From: Kribbella sp. CA-293567
GTDB taxonomy: Bacteria; Actinomycetota; Actinomycetes; Propionibacteriales; Kribbellaceae
DNA length: 64,000 nucleotides
Direction of reading: 5' to 3'
NCBI RefSeq assembly: GCF_027627575.1
Contig: NZ_CP114065.1
Span: 496,001-560,000, forward strand
Shown here one piece after another: positions 58,520 to 64,000 of this stretch. The translations under genes and the position numbers were made by a program. Positions within the stretch are counted from its first letter, which is position 1. Each line of letters opens with the position of its first letter. The notes beneath the pieces were generated by a model. The model saw nothing but the letters and a program-made list of their open reading frames with translations, did no database searches and had not been told where the DNA came from.

Positions 58520-59098
58520 TCAGTTGGCGGAGGACTCGAGCTCGCAGGTCTTCAGCGTGTCGACCGAGTTGTGGTGCGAACCGAGGCCGAGCAGCGCAGC
58601 GATGTCGCTGATCGGGACCTGACCACCCACGGCGTTGACCGGGATGTTGTTGTGGCAGGCCTGGAACGGGCCGACGTTGGTGTTGGAGACGGACACGAGG
58701 CCGTCGTCGCCAACCCGGTACCACTTGCTCGAGTTGGTCTTCGAGTCCAGCTCGCAGGTCTTGACTGCGGTGGCCTGGTTGCCGCTCGAGAAGATGCCGA
58801 CGATGCCGGTGACGTCGGAGACGGGCACCTGGCCACCCACCGCGTTGACCGGAACGTTGTTGTGGCAGGCCTGGAACGGGCCGAGGTTGGTGTTGTCCAC
58901 CGCAACCAGGCCGCCGTTGCCCTTGACCCAGTACCAGTGCTTGCCGCCCTTGGCGTAGCCCGTCAGCGCCGAAGCATCGGCGGCGTTGGCGCCCTTGGTG
59001 GTGTCGTCGATCATGTTCGCGCTGACGACGGTGGCAAGGCCCAGCGTAGCAACGGTCGCCACTGCCGCAGCGGCGGCGATCTTGCGTGTTACCTGCAT
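58520..59098 (-). CDS. Secreted protein of two tandem Cys modules (rodlin/chaplin-like)
   Basis: A 192-aa exported protein: signal peptide about 1-27, then two modules of about 65-70 residues, each with WY-V-GLV-V-NTN-GPFQACHNN followed by PVNAVGGQVP, SD and a C-terminal KTCELxS. Each module has two cysteines about 37 residues apart, likely one disulfide. The Cys-NN-PVN-VP-SD pattern recalls small actinomycete surface proteins (rodlins/chaplins), but I cannot assign it firmly. The ATG is at 59098 with AAAGGAAA upstream. A long non-coding leader region precedes it. Confidence 0.75.
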   Translation of the reverse strand: MQVTRKIAAAAAVATVATLGLATVVSANMIDDTTKGANAADASALTGYAKGGKHWYWVKGNGGLVAVDNTNLGPFQACHNNVPVNAVGGQVPVSDVTGIVGIFSSGNQATAVKTCELDSKTNSSKWYRVGDDGLVSVSNTNVGPFQACHNNIPVNAVGGQVPISDIAALLGLGSHHNSVDTLKTCELESSAN

Positions 59099-59527
59099 TA
59101 TGCGAGGTTTCCTTTCGGGTATGACGGATTCGTCTTAGTGGGTAACGACGGGTGATGGGGCGGGTTACAGAATTCTTTGCCGAATTTTTGGTTCAGGCGG
59201 GAATGCAGGGGTAGCCCATAGCAGCCGAGTGATGAGTTGGTTGCCGCCGCAGGAAGTGTCCCTGACCAGGCAACTTGCCGGTCGGTCGGAGCCTCTCGCG
59301 CGGCGGTGGAGGTGAAAACAATTCGTTTCCGCCAGGGCCGTAACCGATCGGCGATTTCCTCGTTGTGTGATCGCAGGCGAAGTACTGCCTGCTTTTCATG
59401 GAGATTTTCGGCGGGCTCGGTGGCCGGCGAAATGGGCTTTACCATGACGAGGCGGATTGTCACGCATCATTGCCGGAGTTTCGCGCCGTGTTTTTTCGGG
59501 GCATGGCGCCGGCCTGGCAAAACAGAC
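59099..59527. other. 429-base region without a supported gene
   Basis: This gap upstream of the tandem-module gene is noticeably AT-richer than its surroundings (for example AATTTTTGG and AAAACAATTCG). An open minus-strand frame ends at 59098, but its composition is unlike the other genes and it lacks a ribosome site. It may be a long leader or a promoter region; no known riboswitch was recognised. Confidence 0.4.
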
Positions 59528-59587
59528 CCGCTGCCGCGCGCATCGGCAGCGGTGGGAGACCCGGGCACCCCATGGGAGCCCGGGTCT
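59528..59587. terminator. Tandem terminator hairpins next to the EamA gene
   Basis: CCGCTGCCG/CGGCAGCGG (59528-59536, 59544-59552) is followed by AGACCCGGGC/GCCCGGGTCT (59557-59566, 59578-59587) with a TTTCCCTTTCT tail on the plus strand. They lie 3' of the minus-strand transporter gene, yet the T-rich tail points to termination on the plus strand too. Confidence 0.6.
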
Positions 59588-59640
59588 TTCCCTTTCTGGG
59601 GGACGGTCAGGAAGAGGTCCGCGGACGCGGATCCCCCCGG

Positions 59641-60579
59641 CTACGCCGTACGGCGGCGTTCGGCGCTGACCACCAGGGCGACGCCCAGGACGACGACCGC
59701 GCCGCCGATCAGGATCTTGGCGGTGACCTGCTCGCTCAGCACCAGCCAGCCGAGGAACACCGCGACCACCGGGTTCACGTAGGCGTAGGTGCCGATCAGT
59801 GAGATCGGCGCGTTGGCGAGCAGGTAGGAGTAGGCGGAGTACGCGAGCAGCGAGCCGAAGACGACCAGGTAGGCCAGGGCGACCCAGCCGCTCGAGTGGA
59901 TCTCGTCGAGGTGGAGCCGGCCGGGCTCGCCGCGAAGGACACCGATCAGGGCCATCGCGGCGCCACCGATCGCCATCTCGTACAGAGTGGCGACCAGGGG
60001 ATCCCTCGGCAGGCCGAGGCGCGGGGAGTAGCGGGAGCCGACCGCCCAGCTGATCGTGCCGGCGACCAGGATCGCGACCGAGAGCGGCTTCGCGGTGGTG
60101 TCGCCGCCGGAGAGGGCGAGCAGTGCGGCGCCGCCGAACCCGATCAGGACGCCGAGCCAGGTGAGCGGCCGAGGGCGCTCGCCGCTGCCGACGCGGAGCA
60201 GCATCAGCCACAGCGGTACGGCGGCGATCAGGAGCGCGGCCAGGCCGGAGGGGACGGTCTGCTCGGCGATCGCGACCGCGCCGTTGCCGAAAGCAAGTAG
60301 CAGGAGACCGACGACGCCGGCGCCGAGGAGTTCGCGGCGGGTGACGCGGAGCCGGCTGGTGCCCGAGCGCAGGGCGAGGAAGGCGGCCAGCAGGACGGCG
60401 GCGACGAGGAAGCGCGCGGACATGCCGAGCATCGGCGGGATCCGCGCGTCGACGACGACCCGGATGCCGAGGTAGGTGGAGCCCCAGACGACGTAGACCA
60501 CCGCGAGCGCCGACCAGATCATCGCCGCGGAGGCCGGCTTGGTGGCGGCCTCGGGCAGTACTACGGGCGCGGCGGCCAT
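59641..60579 (-). CDS. EamA/DMT-family transporter (YedA-like)
   Basis: A 312-aa membrane protein with ten predicted helices in two EamA repeats. YVVWGSTYLGIRVVVDARIP is the YedA-type N-terminus, and AYVNPVVAVFLGWLVLSEQV is the second repeat's signature. It probably exports metabolites or amino acids. The ATG at 60579 has GGAGAGG upstream. On the minus strand TTGTCC and TAGTGT with an 18-base spacer give a plausible promoter. Confidence 0.9.
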   Translation of the reverse strand: MAAAPVVLPEAATKPASAAMIWSALAVVYVVWGSTYLGIRVVVDARIPPMLGMSARFLVAAVLLAAFLALRSGTSRLRVTRRELLGAGVVGLLLLAFGNGAVAIAEQTVPSGLAALLIAAVPLWLMLLRVGSGERPRPLTWLGVLIGFGGAALLALSGGDTTAKPLSVAILVAGTISWAVGSRYSPRLGLPRDPLVATLYEMAIGGAAMALIGVLRGEPGRLHLDEIHSSGWVALAYLVVFGSLLAYSAYSYLLANAPISLIGTYAYVNPVVAVFLGWLVLSEQVTAKILIGGAVVVLGVALVVSAERRRTA

Positions 60580-60711
60580 GCGCTGGTCCTCTCCGTGTCA
60601 TGGGTGAAATGCATGAACGATGCTGACACTAGACCTGCTGGGGTGGGGTGGACAAGAGACTTTTCATCTGGTGGTCGGGTGCTGGTCATGCCCGGCGCCG
60701 ATGCTGACCCC

Positions 60712-62055
60712 ATGCGCATCCCACTCGTCGTCGTGTTGACGGCTGCTGCTCTGACGGTCACCGCCTCACCTTCGGCCTCGGCGCAGAAAGAAGAGGTACA
60801 GCGAGCCACGCCGTCGGTGGCGAGCTCGGCCTCCGGCCATCGCGGGACTGCGGGCGCGGCGCCGGCCTCTGACCGGTCGGCACCGGCGGGAGCGACAGAC
60901 TCGCCCTCCGCGCATCGCGGTCTCGGGGTCGTCCGGGCCGCGGGGGAGACGGCGGTCAACTGGGACGACGCGGCGGGTGGGGACGCCAACGCCGACGATC
61001 CCGCGATCTGGGTGAACACGCGGCGGCCGGGTGCGAGCTTGGTGCTGGGGACCTTGAAGGAGGGTGGGCTCACCGTCTTCGGGCTGAATGGTGAAGAGGT
61101 GCAGAAGGTCCGGGTACCGGCGGGTGGGCGGTTCAACAACGTCGACGTGGTGGCCGGCGTGACGCTCGGTGGGCAGCGACGCGATCTGGCGGTGGTGACC
61201 GATCGCGGGCTGGACAAGCTGCGGGTGTACTCGGTGAACGAGCGTGGGGTCCGTGACATCACCAGTCCTGTCGCTCCTCTTGTCTTCAGTAAGAACAGTG
61301 CGGAGGTCGAGGAGCAGCGGACGGCGTACGGCGTGGCTGCGATCAACGTCGGCGGTCAGGCCTACGTCGCCGTCAGCCGGCGCAGCGAGAGCCGGATCGC
61401 GCTGTTCCGCCTGGTGGCCGGCCGTGCGGGCACGGTCAGCTACCAGCTCGTGAAGCAGCTCGACCTGCCCGCGACCTTCACCCTGTCGAACGGATCGACC
61501 TGGTCACCGTGTGAGGAGCCGGGCGATCGGCCGCAGTTCGAGGGCATGGTGTTCGACCGCACGACCGGCACCCTGTACGCCGCCCAGGAGGACGTCGGCA
61601 TCTGGCGGATCCCCCTCGCGGGCAAGCCTGCGCTGCTGGAGAGGACCCGCGAGTTCGGTCAGCCGGCGGCGTACGACGAGGAGACGGAGGAGTGCGCTCC
61701 CACCGGCCCGGTCTCGCCCGACGGGGGCAAGCGTCTCAGCGCCGACGCCGAAGGGCTGACCATCGCCTACCGCGGCGCCGGCAAGACCCTGTACGCGTCC
61801 AGCCAGGGTGACTCGACCTTCGCCACCTTCCGGATCACTCCGAAGGGCCTGGAGTTCCGCGACGCCTTCGAGGTGGTCGACGGCGGGGCGACGGACGGCG
61901 TACAGCACAGTGACGGCGCCGCGGTCACCACGCAGCCGCTCGGCCCGTCTTTCCCGCACGGCCTGCTCGCGGTCCACGACGGCGAGGACACCCCGGGTGA
62001 CGGCGACCGGGAGGGGACCAACTTCAAACTGGTACGCCTGGAGCAGGTGCCCTGA
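60712..62055 (+). CDS. Secreted beta-propeller phytase
   Basis: A 447-aa exported protein. A signal peptide (about 1-24, ending in SASA) and a low-complexity Ala/Ser region (to about 75) precede a six-bladed propeller with acidic calcium and phosphate ligands: NADDPAIWV, FNNVDVVAGV, LAVVTDRGLDKLRVY, DAEGLTIAYRG and GLLAVHDGED. It releases phosphate from phytate outside the cell. ATG 60712 is used because the signal peptide starts there; upstream in-frame ATGs exist. Confidence 0.9.
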   Translation: MRIPLVVVLTAAALTVTASPSASAQKEEVQRATPSVASSASGHRGTAGAAPASDRSAPAGATDSPSAHRGLGVVRAAGETAVNWDDAAGGDANADDPAIWVNTRRPGASLVLGTLKEGGLTVFGLNGEEVQKVRVPAGGRFNNVDVVAGVTLGGQRRDLAVVTDRGLDKLRVYSVNERGVRDITSPVAPLVFSKNSAEVEEQRTAYGVAAINVGGQAYVAVSRRSESRIALFRLVAGRAGTVSYQLVKQLDLPATFTLSNGSTWSPCEEPGDRPQFEGMVFDRTTGTLYAAQEDVGIWRIPLAGKPALLERTREFGQPAAYDEETEECAPTGPVSPDGGKRLSADAEGLTIAYRGAGKTLYASSQGDSTFATFRITPKGLEFRDAFEVVDGGATDGVQHSDGAAVTTQPLGPSFPHGLLAVHDGEDTPGDGDREGTNFKLVRLEQVP

Positions 62056-62420
62056 TCGGTACCGGGTTGTGACACAAATCGCACCTGTGGCTCAACGGTG
62101 TTACACCATCGGCATTCAGGCGTGAGTCCGGCCTGGATATGACCAGTGGCTGGACTGGTGTCTCATCACGAGACGGCTTTCGGTACCGGCGTACAAGTCG
62201 GCGTCCAGACAGTTAGCGGATCAGCAACCTGCTGGGTACGGTGTCCGGCAAGATGGGCAGTGGTACCAGTGAGGAGGTTCGCTGCCCAGCGGTGTGTACG
62301 ACCCTGCATCAACCTGGATCCACGCGGTCCCGCCTGCGAAGCCTCACCCGGCTGGCTGGGCCGGGGCCCGTGCAACGTTGCGGACGCGGCGATCCCGCGC
62401 TCGAACCCCGAGGAGTGCAT
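62056..62420 (+). promoter_or_regulatory. Upstream region of the pdh operon with Crp-like site
   Basis: This 365-base gap holds no gene I can support. TGTGACACAAATCGCA (62068-62083) matches the Crp/GlxR consensus TGTGA-n6-TCACA at all but one half-site base. GGTGTTACACC (palindrome, about 62096-62106) follows. Either could control the 2-oxoacid dehydrogenase operon or be part of the phytase 3' region. Confidence 0.45.
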
Positions 62421-63581
62421 GTGAGTGAGTCGGTGCCGGGCCTTGCCCCGGAAGTGTTCGCGCCCGGTGAGGCGCCGGTCAGTCCCGCCCAGCCTGTCGA
62501 GGAGGTCGAGTTCGTCCAGCTGCTGACGCCTGAAGGAGAGCGCGTCGAGCACCCGGACTACTCGTTCGACCTCGACGACGAGGCGATCAAGGGCTTCTAC
62601 CGCGACATGGTCATGGTCCGCCGGATCGACACCGAGGCGACCGCCCTGCAGCGGCAGGGGGAGCTCGGTCTGTGGGCCTCCCTGCTCGGCCAGGAAGCCG
62701 CCCAGATCGGCTCCGGCCGCGCGCTGAACACCAACGACATGGTCTTCCCGACGTACCGGGAGCACGGCGTCGCCTGGTGCAAGGGGGTCGACCCGCTCAA
62801 CCTGCTCGGCCTGTTCCGCGGCGTCGACCAGGGCGCCTGGGACCCGCGCGACAACAACTTCCACCTCTACACGATCGTGATCGGCGCCCAGACGCTGCAC
62901 GCGACCGGGTACGCGATGGGTCAGCAGCGCGACCACGCGGTCGGCGACGAGAACGGTGAGGCGACGATCGCGTACTTCGGCGACGGCGCCAGCAGCCAGG
63001 GCGACGTGAACGAGGCCTTCATCTACGCCTCGGTCTTCAACGCGCCCGTCGTCTTCTTCTGCCAGAACAACCAGTGGGCCATCTCGGAGCCGATCGACCG
63101 GCAGACCCGGATCCCGCTGTACCAGCGCGCCGCCGGCTTCGGGTTCCCCGGCGTCCGGGTCGACGGCAACGACGTGCTCGCGACGTACGCCGTCACCCAG
63201 CAGGCGCTGAAGCGCGCCCGGGAGGGCAGCGGCCCGACCTTCGTCGAGGCCTACACCTACCGGATGGGTGCCCACACCACCTCCGACGACCCGACGAAGT
63301 ACCGGCTCTCGGAGGACCTGGAGTACTGGAAGCTGAAGGACCCGATCGAGCGCGTGAAGGCCTATCTGGCCCGCTCGATCGGCGTCGAGCACGAGTTCTT
63401 CGAGCAGATCGAGGCCGAGGCCGACCAGGTCGCCGCCACCCTGCGCGCGGGCTGCCTGGCGATGCCCGACCCGAAGATGACCGACTTCTTCGAGCACGCG
63501 TACGTCGAGAAGACCCCGCAACTGGCCGAGCAGCAGGCGCAGTACAACGCCTACGCGGCCTCCTTCGAAGGGGAGCGGTGA
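62421..63581 (+). CDS. pdhA: 2-Oxoacid dehydrogenase E1 alpha subunit
   Basis: A 386-aa thiamin-diphosphate enzyme subunit. The ThDP motif is GDGASSQGDVNEAFIYASVF to QNNQWAIS (GDG...NN), and the phosphorylation-loop-like YRMGAHTTSDDPTKYR is present. It decarboxylates pyruvate or branched-chain 2-oxoacids together with the beta subunit that follows. GTG 62421 has GAGGAG five bases upstream; an open frame extends further but without similarity. The stop lies 2 bases before the next start. Confidence 0.92.
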   Translation: MSESVPGLAPEVFAPGEAPVSPAQPVEEVEFVQLLTPEGERVEHPDYSFDLDDEAIKGFYRDMVMVRRIDTEATALQRQGELGLWASLLGQEAAQIGSGRALNTNDMVFPTYREHGVAWCKGVDPLNLLGLFRGVDQGAWDPRDNNFHLYTIVIGAQTLHATGYAMGQQRDHAVGDENGEATIAYFGDGASSQGDVNEAFIYASVFNAPVVFFCQNNQWAISEPIDRQTRIPLYQRAAGFGFPGVRVDGNDVLATYAVTQQALKRAREGSGPTFVEAYTYRMGAHTTSDDPTKYRLSEDLEYWKLKDPIERVKAYLARSIGVEHEFFEQIEAEADQVAATLRAGCLAMPDPKMTDFFEHAYVEKTPQLAEQQAQYNAYAASFEGER

Positions 63582-63583
63582 AG

Positions 63584-64000
63584 ATGGCGAAGATCAGCTT
63601 GGGCAAGGGCATCAACCAGGGCCTGCGGGCCGCCATGGAGAAGGACCCGAAGGTCCTGATCATGGGTGAGGACATCGGCAAGCTCGGTGGCGTCTTCCGG
63701 GTCACCGAGGGGCTGCAGAAGGACTTCGGCGAGGACCGGGTGATCGACACCCCGCTGGCCGAGTCCGGCATCATCGGGACCGCGGTCGGCCTGGCGCTGC
63801 GCGGCTACCGGCCGGTGTGCGAGATCCAGTTCGACGGGTTCGTCTTCCCGGCGTACGACCAGATCATCAACCAGGTCGCCAAGATGCACTACCGGTCGAT
63901 GGGCAAGCTGCGGATGCCGATCGTGATCCGGATCCCGTTCGGTGGCGGCATCGGCGCGGTCGAGCACCACTCGGAGTCGCCGGAGACGCTGTTCGCGCAC
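63584..64000 (+). CDS. 2-Oxoacid dehydrogenase E1 beta subunit (cut off)
   Basis: The first 139 residues of the E1 beta subunit: MAKISLGKGINQGLRAAM, GEDIGKLGGVFRVTEGL, TPLAESGIIGTAVGLALRG (with the ThDP-activating Glu) and FGGGIGAVEHHSESPE. It forms the alpha2beta2 E1 component with the upstream subunit. The remainder, and probably the E2 gene, lie beyond the window. ATG 63584 has GGGGAG eight bases upstream; a GTG at 63578 overlapping the alpha stop is possible. Confidence 0.92.
   Translation, partial: MAKISLGKGINQGLRAAMEKDPKVLIMGEDIGKLGGVFRVTEGLQKDFGEDRVIDTPLAESGIIGTAVGLALRGYRPVCEIQFDGFVFPAYDQIINQVAKMHYRSMGKLRMPIVIRIPFGGGIGAVEHHSESPETLFAH

Noticed and set aside
59098..59463. Possible 121-aa minus-strand gene upstream of the tandem-module protein
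   Set aside because: Its amino-acid composition and codon use are unlike neighbours, it lacks a ribosome site, and it abuts the next start codon.

Overview
The window is high-GC, densely packed DNA from an actinobacterium. The evidence is a WhiB protein, an MprA/MprB/PepD-like envelope-stress set, CbtAB under a cobalamin riboswitch, an EccA-like ATPase, GTG/TTG starts and ATGA/GTGA gene overlaps. Frequent GTACG/CGTACCG words and the gene content resemble Kribbella and its relatives (inference; no search was possible). It reads as ordinary chromosome: no phage, IS element, CRISPR array, tRNA or rRNA gene was seen.

Layout. 1-8.5 kb: a LysE/ArgO-type exporter diverging from its ArgP-type regulator, a TetR gene, a ChaA-type cation/proton antiporter, an ankyrin protein, and a membrane protein-DCC protein-TetR operon behind two identical-type palindromes. 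8.8-12.5 kb: a DEAD-box RNA helicase and an MFS transporter. 12.5-14.4 kb: cobalamin riboswitch, cbtB, cbtA and a degenerate histidine phosphatase. 14.4-18.8 kb: a DUF1023 hydrolase pair, a DinB-fold protein, an antitoxin with a wrecked PIN toxin, and a secreted EEP nuclease-like protein. 18.9-27.3 kb: a sugar-acid catabolic cluster (FAH hydrolase and GntR regulator on the minus strand; binding protein, enolase-superfamily dehydratase, two permeases, ATPase and COG3618 lactonase on the plus strand). This looks like the non-phosphorylating L-fucose/L-rhamnose type of pathway without its dehydrogenases; a RhaM-like mutarotase lies alone at 37.2 kb.

27.3-43.9 kb is a mosaic of single genes: a Y-family polymerase with an altered steric gate, an M6 metalloprotease, WhiB, an AAA ATPase, a penicillin-binding lipoprotein, hipBA with a large operator array, a pirin followed by a decayed MFS gene, and a GH18 chitinase with a palindromic operator. 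44.0-48.96 kb is the envelope-stress region: mprA-mprB and pepD lie on the same strand but are separated by a small MerR-type gene and a roughly 335-nt stretch rich in hairpins that may encode a structured RNA. Phase-matched direct repeats precede both mprA and pepD.

49-64 kb: a TIM-barrel glycosidase-like protein, PPi-dependent phosphofructokinase, low-molecular-weight phosphatase, holin-like protein, GntR regulator, a three-domain wall hydrolase with a PEGA-like membrane partner, dimethylargininase, HisC-type aminotransferase with an SDR, a secreted protein of two tandem modules with a long leader, an EamA transporter, a beta-propeller phytase, and the start of a pyruvate/branched-chain 2-oxoacid dehydrogenase operon that runs off the end.
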